From: an uncultured Ruminococcus sp.
Lineage (GTDB): Bacteria > Bacillota > Clostridia > Lachnospirales > Lachnospiraceae
Length of the DNA: 64,000 bases
Assembly: GCA_946494335.1 (NCBI GenBank)
Contig: CAMMBV010000006.1
Span: forward strand, 1-64,000
Direction: 5' to 3'
Every line of letters starts with the position of its first letter. Positions within the stretch are counted from its first letter, which is position 1. Under the pieces are notes generated by a model. It did no database searches, was not told the origin of the DNA, and saw only the letters and a program-made list of their open reading frames with translations. Below, in pieces: positions 18,231-28,141 of this stretch. Both the position numbers and the translations under genes were made by a program.

Positions 18231-19316
18231 TTATTTGGCCTGAATATAACCTTTCGCTTTCAGTGTCTCCGCGCAGAGGATGGCGCCGCCCGCCGCACCG
18301 CGCACCGTGTTATGGGAGAGTCCGACAAACTTGTAATCGTAGATTTTATCCTCTCTCAGTCTGCCCACAGATACGCCCATTCCGTTCTCAAAATCCACAT
18401 CCAGGGTTACCTGGGGACGGTTGTCCTCTTCCATATACTGAATAAACTGCTTCGGCGCACTGGGCAGATTCAGCTCCTGAGGAAGTCCCTTAAAGTTTAC
18501 CAGACGGTCGATCAGCTCTTCTTTGGTCGGATTTTTCCGGAATTTAACGAAAACCGCAGCCGTATGGCCGTTCAGAACAGGCACCCGGATACACTGACAG
18601 GTAATCACAGGAGACTCGGCCGGTTTGATCACGCCGTCTTCTACTTTCCCCCAGAGACGTAAGGGCTCTTTTTCACTTTTTTCTTCCTCGCCGCCGATAT
18701 AAGGGATGATATTTTCCACCATCTCCGGCCAGTCTTTAAATGTTTTTCCCGCGCCGGAAATCGCCTGATAGGTGGTGGCAACCACTTCATAGGGTTCAAA
18801 TTCCTTCCATGCAGTCAGGACAGGGGCGTAACTTTGGATGGAACAGTTTGGCTTTACCGCCACAAATCCGCGTTTCGTACCCAGTCTCTTTTTCTGAGAT
18901 TCAATCACATCGAAATGCTCCGGATTGATCTCCGGCACAACCATGGGCACGTCCGGTGTCCAGCGATGGGCGCTGTTGTTGGATACCACCGGTGTCTCTG
19001 TTTTTGCATAAGCGTCCTCAATCTCACGGATCTCCTCTTTTGACATATCTACCGCAGAGAACACAAAATCAACACTGGCTGCTACCGCTTCCACCTCATT
19101 GACATTCATCACTTTCAGATTTTTTACCGCCTCCGGCATGGGAGTGGTCATTTTCCAGCGTCCTCCCACGGCTTCTTCATACGTCTTTCCCGCGCTTCTG
19201 GGGCTTGCCGCCACCGTTACCACTTCAAACCAGGGATGATTTTCCAGAAGAGCAATAAATCTCTGGCCTACCATTCCCGTTGCTCCCAGGATACCTACTC
19301 GTAATTTCTCACTCAT
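18231..19316 (-). CDS. asd: Aspartate-semialdehyde dehydrogenase
   Basis: 361 residues. Rossmann motif VGILGATGMVGQRF at the N-terminus and active-site Cys in AVKPNCSIQSY. Reduces aspartyl phosphate to aspartate semialdehyde for lysine, threonine, methionine and diaminopimelate. Its length and the NCSIQ motif match the archaeal/fungal-type branch rather than the short E. coli type. Its ATG overlaps the argH stop (ATGA), so the two are coupled. Confidence 0.93.
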   Translation of the reverse strand: MSEKLRVGILGATGMVGQRFIALLENHPWFEVVTVAASPRSAGKTYEEAVGGRWKMTTPMPEAVKNLKVMNVNEVEAVAASVDFVFSAVDMSKEEIREIEDAYAKTETPVVSNNSAHRWTPDVPMVVPEINPEHFDVIESQKKRLGTKRGFVAVKPNCSIQSYAPVLTAWKEFEPYEVVATTYQAISGAGKTFKDWPEMVENIIPYIGGEEEKSEKEPLRLWGKVEDGVIKPAESPVITCQCIRVPVLNGHTAAVFVKFRKNPTKEELIDRLVNFKGLPQELNLPSAPKQFIQYMEEDNRPQVTLDVDFENGMGVSVGRLREDKIYDYKFVGLSHNTVRGAAGGAILCAETLKAKGYIQAK

Positions 19317-20701
19317 TTTTTCCTCTCCTCTTCTAAAAAACGTTTATTTTCTTCCACTGTTTCCTTCATCACCGCCGGTCCCGGAGCCCCTTTCGTCACC
19401 CGCTTTTCCACGCAGGTTTTCAGGCTGATGGCCTCGTAGATATCTTCCTCAAAGACCGGACTGATATTTTTATACTCATCCAGAGTCATCTCATCCAGCG
19501 AGATTCCCTTTTCCAGACAGAACAGCACCAGACGTCCCACGATTCCATGGGCGTCACGGAAAGGCACGCCGTGATTTACCAGATAATCCGCAGCGTCCGT
19601 GGCATTGGTAAATCCGTTTCTGGCGCTTCGCTCCATCACATCTTTTTTAAACTGCAAAGTGGCCAGCATTCCGTCAAAAAGCGCCAGACATCCCTTGGTG
19701 GTATCAATGGCGTCAAAGGTAAGCTCCTTGTCTTCCTGCATATCCTTATTGTATGCAAGAGGCAATCCCTTCATTGTGGTCAGAATACTCATCAAAGCGC
19801 CGTACACCCGCCCTGTCTTTCCTCGAACCAGCTCTGCAATATCCGGATTTTTTTTCTGAGGCATAATACTGCTGCCCGTACTGTAGCCGTCGTCAATCTC
19901 CACAAACTGGTATTCATTGGAATTCCAGATGATAATCTCCTCCGAAAAACGGCTCAGATGCATCATGATCGTGGCCATGGCTGACAGAAGCTCAATCACA
20001 TAGTCCCGGTCCGACACAGAGTCCATGCTGTTTCTGGTTGCACCTTTAAATTCCAGAAGCTGCGCCGTATATTCCCGGTCCAGCGGATAAGTGGTGCCCG
20101 CCAGCGCTCCCGCACCCAGGGGACAGTAATTCATCCGCTCCCGGATATCTTTAAGTCTGCCGTAATCCCGGTAAAACATCTCATAATAAGCGCCCATATG
20201 GTGTGCCAGCGTAAGAGGCTGCGCTTTTTGAAGATGGGTAAAGCCGGGCATATAAGTCTCAAGATTTTCTTCCATAATGTGGTTTATGGTTCCCAGAAGG
20301 TGAAATACCAGTTCCTTAAGCTCATCGATTTCATCCCTCACATAAAGCTTCATATCAAGGGCTACCTGATCATTCCTGCTTCTGCCGGTGTGCAGCTTCT
20401 TCCCGGCATCACCAATCCGTTCAATTAAATTTGCCTCCACAAAGCTGTGAATGTCTTCATACTCCGCGGTGATCTCAAGTGTTCCCTCTTTTACATCCTT
20501 TACTATGCCCTCAAGGCCTTCCAGAATCTGCTCTTTTTCCTGTTCCGTAAGGATACCCTGACGCGCCAGCATCTTTACATGGGCCATGCTGCCCCGGATA
20601 TCCTGCTCATAAAACTTCTGGTCAAACCCTATGGACGCATTGAAATTGTATACCAGCTGATCCGTCTCTTTCGTAAAACGGCCGCCCCACAATTGTGCCA
20701 T
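19313..20701 (-). CDS. argH: Argininosuccinate lyase
   Basis: 462 residues with the fumarase/ASL superfamily signature GSSIMPQKKNPD (about 280) and HTGRSRNDQVALD (about 105). Splits argininosuccinate into arginine and fumarate. ATG 20707 lies directly against GAGGA; ATG 20701 (MAQLWGG) has correct six-base spacing and is preferred. argG is not in the window. Confidence 0.95.
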   Translation of the reverse strand: MAQLWGGRFTKETDQLVYNFNASIGFDQKFYEQDIRGSMAHVKMLARQGILTEQEKEQILEGLEGIVKDVKEGTLEITAEYEDIHSFVEANLIERIGDAGKKLHTGRSRNDQVALDMKLYVRDEIDELKELVFHLLGTINHIMEENLETYMPGFTHLQKAQPLTLAHHMGAYYEMFYRDYGRLKDIRERMNYCPLGAGALAGTTYPLDREYTAQLLEFKGATRNSMDSVSDRDYVIELLSAMATIMMHLSRFSEEIIIWNSNEYQFVEIDDGYSTGSSIMPQKKNPDIAELVRGKTGRVYGALMSILTTMKGLPLAYNKDMQEDKELTFDAIDTTKGCLALFDGMLATLQFKKDVMERSARNGFTNATDAADYLVNHGVPFRDAHGIVGRLVLFCLEKGISLDEMTLDEYKNISPVFEEDIYEAISLKTCVEKRVTKGAPGPAVMKETVEENKRFLEEERKK

Positions 20702-20769
20702 ATTCATTCCTCATTTCTTTTCGCCTTTTTCTGATTGATTTTACCATCCCCGGCCCGTTATGACAAGTC

Positions 20770-21375
20770 TTACTTTTTTGAAAAGACACATCCGCAGTAA
20801 TTCTGGCGGTACAGATCATACTCCTGTGAAAGCTGAATGGATCTTTTGTATCCTTCTTTCTTTTTAAAATCCGAACATAGCCAGGAAACTGCGTACTCCT
20901 TTTCCAGTTCCCGCCCAATGTCATTGATCCACTGAGCATTCTTCATGGGACTGATGGAAAGAGTCGTACAAAAATAGTCATATCCATCCTCCCTGGCCAG
21001 CCGGGCCGTTTGCTCCAGCCGCAGACGATAGCAGTGATAACACCGTTTCCCTTTTTCCGGAAGGTCTTCCATTCCTTTTGCCATCTCAAAAAATTCCTCC
21101 GGCCTGTAATCGCCTTCTGCAAATTTTACAGGATATTTCACAGGCATTTCCCGAATCAGTCTTTTCTGCTCTTCCACCCTTTTTTCATATTCTTCTCTGG
21201 AAGAGATATTAGGATTATAATAAAAAACCGTGATGTAAAAATGATCGGCCAGATATTCCAACACATAACTGCTGCAGGGCGCGCAGCAGCTGTGCAGCAA
21301 TAGAGAGGGAACCTCATCCTTCTTTTCAAGACTCTCTATCAAGGTATCCAGCATCTTCTGATAATTTTCTTTCAT
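20770..21375 (-). CDS. queH: Epoxyqueuosine reductase QueH
   Basis: 201 residues from ATG 21375. Contains LLLHSCCAPCSSYVLEYL with the adjacent Cys pair of QueH, a second Cys pair CYHCYRLRLEQTA (about 113) and C-terminal YCGCVFSKK. QueH reduces epoxyqueuosine to queuosine in tRNA and is the non-homologous alternative to QueG. A -10 (TATAAT, near 21406-21411) lies upstream within the end of the kinase gene. Starts at GTG 21396 or ATG 21387 are too close to GGGAGG. Confidence 0.9.
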   Translation of the reverse strand: MKENYQKMLDTLIESLEKKDEVPSLLLHSCCAPCSSYVLEYLADHFYITVFYYNPNISSREEYEKRVEEQKRLIREMPVKYPVKFAEGDYRPEEFFEMAKGMEDLPEKGKRCYHCYRLRLEQTARLAREDGYDYFCTTLSISPMKNAQWINDIGRELEKEYAVSWLCSDFKKKEGYKRSIQLSQEYDLYRQNYCGCVFSKK

Positions 21376-21412
21376 TAGACTTCTCATTCCTCCCACCTGG
21401 TATTATACCTCT

Positions 21413-22774
21413 TTACAGACGCATTTGCACTTCTTTTCCATCATCGGAGATGGAAAAAACACCTTTATGTGCCTCCGTTATCTGTTTTGCGATCCGCAGT
21501 CCCATGATGTGAATTTCTCTGGAGAGCTGTTCCTCCAACATCAGCGCTCTTCTCACTTCCGACGGTATACCGCACCCGTCGTCTAAAACGGATATGACAA
21601 TCCTTTCTTCATAAACCCAGGACTTTACCTTCACATGGCAGCCCGGCGGATTATGCCGCATGGAATTATTCACCAGATTTTCCACCGCTCTTTTCAATAG
21701 CTGTACGTCTCCTTTTCTCTCATACCGTTCCAGGCCCGGTTCCAGCTCCAATTCTATGGTATCCCCTTCCTTTATCTCCTGATTCAAAACCTCCGTGACC
21801 ACCTGCCGCAGCAGAGCTGCCGGCCGGTAAATATCCAGCCGCAGCGGCTGCATCTGATAAGACAATTTGGAAGTCAGATTGAGATCTTCAATCAGTCTCC
21901 GTATCCGGATACTCTGATTTTTGATCACCAAAATCTGCTGTTTTTCTTTCTCCGACAGGTTGGGACTGTTCTCCATGCTCTCCGCATATCCCATAATCAT
22001 GGACAGAGGAGTGCGGATGTCATGCGATACTCCGGCGATCCATTCCGTCCTGGCCGTATCCCGTCTGTTGATCCGTTCTCTTTGCTCCTGCAGAATATCA
22101 GAAGCCTGATTCAGATTATCCGCCAGCTCCTTAATCAGCCCTCTGCCCTGAACCGACAATTTTTCTCCCTTGGACAGTTGCTCGATTCCGCTGTCAATAG
22201 GCGCCAGGGACCGGTTGAATTTCTGTCCCAGAATCAAAATCACCAGAAGAACCACTGCCAGATTCAGCCCCAGTCCTATGGGAATCCACTGAAGCAGTGT
22301 CTCCATCTGTGTTTTTGAATAGGCTATGCTGAACTGTATCACAGAATCGATCTGATTTCCCACTACCAGAAGTCCTTCCTCGGTATTCCAAACCTTCACC
22401 GGATAGTCGTCCAGGTACCAGCGGGTAAAGGATGCCACTTCCCCCAGATCGTAGGTATGATTCAGCTGTCCCGGCAGCTGCCAGGAATACAGAATTTCTC
22501 CCGTCTCTTTATCCAGAAGCATCAAAAACGCAGCCTCATTTTCCTTCAGGTACATCTCTCCCACAGCAGAAAGGGAATACTCTCCTCCTGTTTTTTCCAC
22601 CAGATCATCGGAAACGCTCCGAAAAGTGATCTTCGATGGGCTATTCTCCCCGGACCTTTCCAGATTGTACCAGGAAAGCGCCAGAAACCCCAGAACATTC
22701 ATTGCGATCAACAGCAGTACCAGCATAATAGCCACCGCACAGTATCTCCGATAGATTCTAAGCAGACGTTTCAT
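21413..22774 (-). CDS. Sensor histidine kinase
   Basis: 453 residues: TM1 about 11-35, extracytoplasmic sensor about 36-163, TM2 about 165-184, HAMP-like linker, HisKA with phospho-acceptor H251 in AGVSHDIRTPLSM, then HATPase_c with N-box ENLVNNSMRHNP and G-box LDDGCGIP. Lies two bases after the response regulator, with which it forms a two-component system. The divergent lantibiotic-immunity type ABC genes are the likely target, as in bacteriocin-sensing systems. Confidence 0.9.
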   Translation of the reverse strand: MKRLLRIYRRYCAVAIMLVLLLIAMNVLGFLALSWYNLERSGENSPSKITFRSVSDDLVEKTGGEYSLSAVGEMYLKENEAAFLMLLDKETGEILYSWQLPGQLNHTYDLGEVASFTRWYLDDYPVKVWNTEEGLLVVGNQIDSVIQFSIAYSKTQMETLLQWIPIGLGLNLAVVLLVILILGQKFNRSLAPIDSGIEQLSKGEKLSVQGRGLIKELADNLNQASDILQEQRERINRRDTARTEWIAGVSHDIRTPLSMIMGYAESMENSPNLSEKEKQQILVIKNQSIRIRRLIEDLNLTSKLSYQMQPLRLDIYRPAALLRQVVTEVLNQEIKEGDTIELELEPGLERYERKGDVQLLKRAVENLVNNSMRHNPPGCHVKVKSWVYEERIVISVLDDGCGIPSEVRRALMLEEQLSREIHIMGLRIAKQITEAHKGVFSISDDGKEVQMRL

Positions 22775-22776
22775 CC

Positions 22777-23487
22777 TTATCCCTTTCCTTCCATTTTGTA
22801 GCCCAGCCCCCGCACCGTCAGCAGGTATCGGGGACGGGAAGGTTCTCTCTCGATTTTTTCTCTGAGTCTTCGCATGTGCACCATCAGCGTATTCTCATAC
22901 CCAAAATAACTTTCTCCCCATATGGTCTCACACAGAGCGTCAAAGGTGACGATTTTCCCACGGTTATCCGCCAGCTTTTTTAAAAGCAGCAGTTCTTTGG
23001 CGGTGAGAGAAATTTCGCGGCCCTCCCTTTTCACAACGCCTCCGGCAAAGTCCACCAGACTTTCCCCCAGCTGAAGCGTATCCCGCTCCTTCTGCTCATC
23101 AGGATAATAGTATGTCCGTTTCAAAATGGCCGTCACACGCAGGATCAGTTCCTTCATCAAGAAAGGTTTTGTCATATAATCATCCGCTCCCAGGCCCAGC
23201 CCCCGCAGCCGGTCTTCATCTTCGTCACGCGCCGACAGAAACAAAACGGGACACCGGGACTGCCGCCGCAGTTTTTCCATAAAAGAAAAACCGCTGCCAT
23301 CCGGAAGATTCACATCCAGAATCCACAGCTGTACCTGCTCCCTCTCAAGCTTTCTTTGTGCCTCTTCTATGGAATGGACCGCTTTCATATTGATAAATCC
23401 GGCTTTTCCCATCAACTCCAGTATCATATCACATAACTCCCGGTTGTCATCCACCAGAAGGATTCTGCTTTCATGTATATCTTTCAC
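22777..23487 (-). CDS. OmpR-family response regulator
   Basis: 236 residues: receiver domain with acidic pocket LLVDDN and phospho-acceptor D58 in LWILDVNLPDGSG, conserved K in TKPF; C-terminal winged helix with YFGYENTLMVHMRRLREKIE. First gene of the pair with the histidine kinase. The 180-base gap to the divergent ABC operon contains two GTAAGG direct repeats about 22 bases apart (about 23566-23594), spacing expected of a dimer bound on one DNA face; function is inferred. Confidence 0.92.
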   Translation of the reverse strand: MKDIHESRILLVDDNRELCDMILELMGKAGFINMKAVHSIEEAQRKLEREQVQLWILDVNLPDGSGFSFMEKLRRQSRCPVLFLSARDEDEDRLRGLGLGADDYMTKPFLMKELILRVTAILKRTYYYPDEQKERDTLQLGESLVDFAGGVVKREGREISLTAKELLLLKKLADNRGKIVTFDALCETIWGESYFGYENTLMVHMRRLREKIEREPSRPRYLLTVRGLGYKMEGKG

Positions 23488-23667
23488 AGTTCTTCTCTCC
23501 TTTCGCTTCCATTTTACAGGAGTTTTTCTTTTCTGTCAGATTTTTTTTGAAAATTTAAGCTAAAAGTAAGGCAGACTTCATTTTGATGTAAGGAGCGTCT
23601 GATACCATAGCACCATAACAGGAAACCGGAGCAAATGATCCGGAACATCAGAAAGGAAGGCAACCAT

Positions 23668-24588
23668 ATGAACTACACCATTGAAACATCCGGTCTCACG
23701 AAAAAGTACAACGGCCACTTTTCCGTCAATCACATCAATCTGCGGATACCGGAATGCGGAATTTACGGATTCTTAGGACCCAACGGCGCCGGAAAAAGCA
23801 CTACCATGAAGATGCTGCTGGGACTTGTAAAACCCACAGAAGGAAATGTAAAAGTGCTGGGAAAATTTCTCACCCCCCAAAACCGGCTGAGCATTTTAAA
23901 GCAGACCGGATCCCTGATTGAGTCCCCCTCCTATTATGCACATCTGACCGGGCGGGAAAACCTTTCCCTTATATGTATGCTGAAGCAGGCGCCGGAATCA
24001 GAGATCGACCGGGTTTTGCATATCGTCCGTCTGGAAAACCAACAGCACAAAAAGACCGGACAGTATTCCCTGGGCATGAAACAGCGTCTGGGACTGGCAG
24101 GTGCGCTGATCGGTTCTCCCCGTCTGCTCCTGCTGGATGAGCCCACCAACGGTCTGGATCCCGCCGGTATCCAGGAAATGCGGGACCTGATCTGCTCCCT
24201 TCCAAAACAATACGGCATCACCGTTATGGTATCCAGCCACCTGCTCAGTGAAATTGATCAGATGGCCACCGATGTGGGGATTATCAACAAAGGAGTTCTG
24301 ATTTTTCAGGATACCCTGTCTGCTCTCCACCGTAAAAGCAGACGCCAGCTGAAACTGAAAACTACGGACCTGGATAAAACAGCCAGAGTCTTAAGCACAC
24401 ACGGTCTTCCCGTAACTTATTCTGCCGGCCAGCGGTTCTTAAAGATTCCTGACGAAGGAGACCAAAGGACAGCCGCTGCCGTCTCACTGCTGGCCAAAAA
24501 TGAAATTGGTATTCTGAGAGTGGAAGAAACGGAGAACTCTCTGGAGGAAATCTTCCTCTCCCTTACCGGAAAGAAGGTGAGCCTTTGA
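23668..24588 (+). CDS. ABC transporter ATP-binding protein, lantibiotic immunity type (NukF/EpiF-like)
   Basis: 306 residues from ATG 23668 (AGAAAGGAAGG upstream). Walker A GPNGAGKSTTMKM, signature YSLGMKQRLGLAGAL, Walker B LLLLDEPTNGLDPAG, and H-loop VSSHLLSE. Two short integral membrane permeases follow with 4-base overlap and 3-base gap, the FEG arrangement of lantibiotic self-protection transporters. No lantibiotic precursor or LanM/LanBC gene is nearby, so it probably protects against foreign peptides. Confidence 0.87.
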   Translation: MNYTIETSGLTKKYNGHFSVNHINLRIPECGIYGFLGPNGAGKSTTMKMLLGLVKPTEGNVKVLGKFLTPQNRLSILKQTGSLIESPSYYAHLTGRENLSLICMLKQAPESEIDRVLHIVRLENQQHKKTGQYSLGMKQRLGLAGALIGSPRLLLLDEPTNGLDPAGIQEMRDLICSLPKQYGITVMVSSHLLSEIDQMATDVGIINKGVLIFQDTLSALHRKSRRQLKLKTTDLDKTARVLSTHGLPVTYSAGQRFLKIPDEGDQRTAAAVSLLAKNEIGILRVEETENSLEEIFLSLTGKKVSL

Positions 24589-25346
24589 TGAAAGCATTTC
24601 TGACAGAAGTAAAAAAATGTAAAAGAAGACGGCTGTGGCTGCTGTACCTGTGCGCTTTTCTCGTAGCCGTATTGTGGATTGGTTCGTCCATGATCCGATA
24701 TCCCTTTAACGAAAAAGAAGCAGCAGCAGGCTACTACATGCTGATCCTCAACTATTCTCTGATGAATCTGATTTTCCTTCCCGTCATACTGGCCGCCTGT
24801 GCCAGCCGGGTCTGTGATATCGAGACAAAAGGAGACACCGATAAAATGCTTTTGACCATGCAGTCAAAAACCAGCCTTTTTCACAGCAAGATTATATTAA
24901 ACGGAATATATATCCTGATTTTTTCTGCAGCCGAAACCCTGAGTCTTTTCCTCATGGGACAGATCTTTCACGCAACGCAGCCAATACCATACTTTCAGCT
25001 GATCTGGTTTTTTATTTCTACCTTTGTGGTCAGCCTGATTCTTTATGTAATGCAGCAGATTTTGTCACTCTTGATGAAAAATCAGCTGATGCCCCTTTTT
25101 ATCGGTCTGATGGGAACTTTTACCGGCGTATTTTCCGCCTTTTTTCCTTATACCATCCTGTCTTCCATCGTTCCCTGGGGGTATTACGCTGTATTCAATC
25201 CGGTGATGATGCAGATCGGCGATACCTTTGAAGAGGTATCCTATTTTACCGTACCCCTGCCCTGGATACGCATCTGTATCTTTCTCATTTTCGGCCTTCT
25301 ATTTTATCTGGCCGGTCTGAAATGCTACTTAAAAAAGGAGGTTTAA
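24585..25346 (+). CDS. ABC permease, lantibiotic immunity MutE/EpiE type
   Basis: 253 residues, six membrane helices, opening AFLTEVKKCKRRRLWLLYL and matching the E-type permease of FEG immunity transporters. Start overlaps the ATPase stop by 4 bases. With the next gene it would form a heterodimeric membrane domain expelling antimicrobial peptides from the membrane. Confidence 0.8.
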   Translation: MMKAFLTEVKKCKRRRLWLLYLCAFLVAVLWIGSSMIRYPFNEKEAAAGYYMLILNYSLMNLIFLPVILAACASRVCDIETKGDTDKMLLTMQSKTSLFHSKIILNGIYILIFSAAETLSLFLMGQIFHATQPIPYFQLIWFFISTFVVSLILYVMQQILSLLMKNQLMPLFIGLMGTFTGVFSAFFPYTILSSIVPWGYYAVFNPVMMQIGDTFEEVSYFTVPLPWIRICIFLIFGLLFYLAGLKCYLKKEV

Positions 25347-25349
25347 CCA

Positions 25350-26081
25350 ATGCTTATATCCTGTATCAAGGCTGAACAGCTGAAGCTGAAACGTTCCTTC
25401 ATCTGGATCGCCTTTTTCCTGCTGCCTGTGATTCCCGCCTTCATGGGCGTAAATAACTACCTGAATAATATCGAGGTTCTCACATCAGACTGGTACTCTT
25501 TGTGGACACAGGAAACCCTGTTTTATTCCAATTTCTTTTTTGGTCCCATGATTGCCATCTACAGTGCTTACCTGTGGCGGGTAGAAAACTTTCAGCATAA
25601 CAGAAACGCCCTGATGACAGCGCCGGTGCCGGTCTTTTGCGTCTTTCTCGGCAAACTGATCAGCGCCTTTTGCGTGACTGTTCTGACTCAGATTTGGGTG
25701 GGGCTTTTGTTTATCATTACGGGAAAGCTGGCCGGACTGGAAGGTCTGCCTGATGCAGTCATTTTCATGTGGCTGTTCCGCGGACTGCTGGGGGGTCTGG
25801 CTGTCACAGCGCTGCAGTGTGTGCTTTCCATGGTGATCCGCAGCTTTGCCCTGCCTGTCGGTCTGGCAGCCATTGCAAGCATCGTGGGACTTCTGGCATC
25901 TAACACAAGCCTTGGCTGCTTCTACCCTTATTCACTGATGATCTTCGGCATGAACGCCAACCGCTCCGACGATATGCTGGGCAGTTCAGTCGTCTTATTT
26001 ATCATCAGCAGCCTTATTTACACATTCCTTTTTTCTGTTCTGGGAATACAGATCCTGAAAAAAACAGACGTGAAAGCTTAG
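25350..26081 (+). CDS. ABC permease, lantibiotic immunity MutG/EpiG type
   Basis: 243 residues, six membrane helices; N-terminus LISCIKAEQLKLKRSFIWIA is typical of the G-type permease. AAAGGAGG lies just before ATG 25350. Third gene of the FEG-like set; 64 bases then separate it from an unrelated ABC system. Confidence 0.8.
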   Translation: MLISCIKAEQLKLKRSFIWIAFFLLPVIPAFMGVNNYLNNIEVLTSDWYSLWTQETLFYSNFFFGPMIAIYSAYLWRVENFQHNRNALMTAPVPVFCVFLGKLISAFCVTVLTQIWVGLLFIITGKLAGLEGLPDAVIFMWLFRGLLGGLAVTALQCVLSMVIRSFALPVGLAAIASIVGLLASNTSLGCFYPYSLMIFGMNANRSDDMLGSSVVLFIISSLIYTFLFSVLGIQILKKTDVKA

Positions 26082-26145
26082 GAATCCCCCGCACGGTTTT
26101 TTCTTTCTTCTCATATCATATAGAAACATCATATGGAGGATTTCT

Positions 26146-26916
26146 ATGGAAAAACCGTTACTGGAATTAAAAAATGTTGGTCTGTCCTATCACACTCCGC
26201 AAGGAGAGACGGCCGCTGTTTCTCATATATCTTTTCAGGTTCCAAAGGGCGGATTTGTGGCTCTCGTAGGCCCCAGCGGCTGCGGAAAATCTACTATTTT
26301 AAATCTGATCTGCGGACTTTTGAAGCCGGAAGAAGGTCAGATCCTGATGAACGGAACAAGCCTTCCCGAAAAACCTTCCAACATCGGTTATATGCTGCAA
26401 AAAGACCATCTTTTTGAATGGCGGACTGTATACAGCAATATTCTGCTGGGCCTTGAAACACAGAAGCGGGTGACGGCCGAAAAGAAGGCATACATCGACA
26501 AACTGATGGTAACCTATGGACTGGATGCTTTTAAGCAGGCCCGCCCCTCCCAGCTCTCAGGCGGAATGCGTCAGAGAGCTGCCCTGATCCGAACACTGGC
26601 ACTGGAACCGGATCTTCTGCTTTTAGATGAACCCTTCTCCGCCCTGGATTATCAGACCCGGCTCAACGTCAGCGACGATATCGGCAGGATCATCAAACAG
26701 GAGAAGAAAACGGCCATCCTTGTAACCCATGATATCTCAGAGGCCATCAGTATGGCCGATACGGTTATCGTTCTGACCCGGCGTCCCGCGACAATAAAAA
26801 ATATTATTGACATCGATCTGGAAATGCCGGACCGCACACCGCTGGCTTCCCGAAACGCTCCTCTTTTTAAAACTTATTTTAATCAGATATGGGGGGAATT
26901 AAATGGCCATGCATGA
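26146..26916 (+). CDS. ABC transporter ATP-binding protein, nitrate/sulfonate/taurine type (SsuB/TauB-like)
   Basis: 256 residues: Walker A GPSGCGKSTILNL, Q-loop MLQKDHLFEW, signature LSGGMRQRAALIR, Walker B LLLLDEPFSALD, H-loop VTHDISEA. The MLQ..LFEWRTV pattern fits the NitT/TauT family. The permease gene overlaps by 14 bases. The periplasmic-binding-type partner gene is not present; see the truncated permease for the likely reason. Confidence 0.85.
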   Translation: MEKPLLELKNVGLSYHTPQGETAAVSHISFQVPKGGFVALVGPSGCGKSTILNLICGLLKPEEGQILMNGTSLPEKPSNIGYMLQKDHLFEWRTVYSNILLGLETQKRVTAEKKAYIDKLMVTYGLDAFKQARPSQLSGGMRQRAALIRTLALEPDLLLLDEPFSALDYQTRLNVSDDIGRIIKQEKKTAILVTHDISEAISMADTVIVLTRRPATIKNIIDIDLEMPDRTPLASRNAPLFKTYFNQIWGELNGHA

Positions 26917-27721
26917 TCTTCAGAAAATTTCAGCCGCTCAGGAAAAATATATGAAAGCACGAAAAAAAGACCGGTACCTGATCCAGGCCGCCCGGCTTCT
27001 GATTTTCCTGGCATTTCTTTTTCTGTGGGAAATCAGCGCCCGCCTTTCCTGGATCGATTCTTTTATCTTCAGCAGTCCATCCCGCGTGATCCGGACCATA
27101 GTTGATATGACGCTGCATCAGGATCTACTGCTGCACATAGGCACAACGCTGTATGAAACCCTGATCAGTTTCTTCCTTGTCACCATACTTTCCGTCGCTG
27201 TCGCTGTACTGCTGTGGATTTCATCCCGGCTTTCTTTTATTTTGGAGCCCTATCTGGTAGTGCTTAACAGTCTGCCCAAATCGGCGCTGGCTCCCCTTCT
27301 TATCGTCTGGCTTGGTGCAAAGCCCACCACCATCATCGTAGCCGGTATGTCCGTGGCGCTGTTCGGCGCTGTAATCAATCTCTATACCGGTTTCCAGGAG
27401 GCGGACGAAGAAAAACTGAAGCTGATTTATACTTTCGGGGGCACAAAAAAAGACGCGCTGTTCAAAGTGGTTCTGCCCTCTTCCGTTCCTCTTCTGCTGG
27501 GCGTCATGAAGGTTAATATCGGCCTTTGCCTGGTGGGAATCATTATCGGAGAATTTATCAGCAGCAAACAGGGACTGGGGCATCTGATCATATACGGCAG
27601 TCAGGTATTAAGACAGCGATACATCCGGTCAGGATGGAATGCAGAGGTAGAATGGCAGAGTTGCTGTTCTGCTTTTTCTTTTCCCCTCTTGACCTCTGTT
27701 TCAAAGTGTTTTATACTGTAA
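26903..27721 (+). pseudogene. NitT/TauT-type ABC permease, 3' end replaced (truncated)
   Basis: Residues 1-about 233 follow the SsuC/TauC fold, including the ATPase-contact loop EADEEKLKLIYTFGGTKKDALFK and GEFISSKQGLGHLIIYGSQV. After GSQVL the sequence no longer looks like a permease (RYIRSGWNAEVEWQS...), the final membrane helix is missing, and the frame ends at 27721 inside the promoter of the next, unrelated cassette. This points to insertion or deletion near 27,610, which also appears to have removed the substrate-binding-protein gene. Confidence 0.7.
27689..27717 (+). promoter_or_regulatory. Promoter of the GntR/ABC cassette
   Basis: TTGACC (27689-27694), 17-base spacer, TATACT (27712-27717), 47 bases before the TTG start of the GntR gene. 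It overlaps the nonsense tail of the truncated permease frame. Confidence 0.7.
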
Positions 27722-27763
27722 TTGTAATAGCATAACACTAAAGAATGAAATGGTGGTGGGAAT

Positions 27764-28141
27764 TTGGAGATAGTCGTAAGCAATAAAGCAAGCCGGCCTT
27801 TATACGAACAAATAGCGACACAAATTAGAGCGGCAATCATGAGTGGTGAGTTAAAAGCCGGCGAAGCAATCCCGTCCGTAAGGTCATTGGCAAAGTCATT
27901 GCATATCAGTATTTTAACTGTACAAAAAGCATATGCCACATTGCAGGAAGATGGTTTTATTGAAACGACCGCCGGAAAAGGTTGTTACGTATCAGCACAA
28001 AATCAGGACTTCTATCTGGAAGAACAGCAAAAAGAGATAGAAAAAAAATTTTCGGAAGCAATCGAGATTGCTCGTGCAAGCGGAATATCTTTGGAGAATC
28101 TGATAGAATTACTCACATTGTTGTACCAGGAGGATGAATAA
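27764..28141 (+). CDS. GntR-family regulator, YtrA type
   Basis: 125 residues: GntR winged helix (RPLYEQIATQIRAAIMSGE, VRSLAKSLHISILTVQKAYATL) followed by only about 45 residues of C-terminal helix, the short YtrA layout. TTG start at 27764 after GGTGGTGGG. Stop overlaps the ATG of the ABC ATPase. YtrA-type repressors usually control their own adjacent ABC genes and respond to cell-envelope stress. Confidence 0.88.
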   Translation: MEIVVSNKASRPLYEQIATQIRAAIMSGELKAGEAIPSVRSLAKSLHISILTVQKAYATLQEDGFIETTAGKGCYVSAQNQDFYLEEQQKEIEKKFSEAIEIARASGISLENLIELLTLLYQEDE

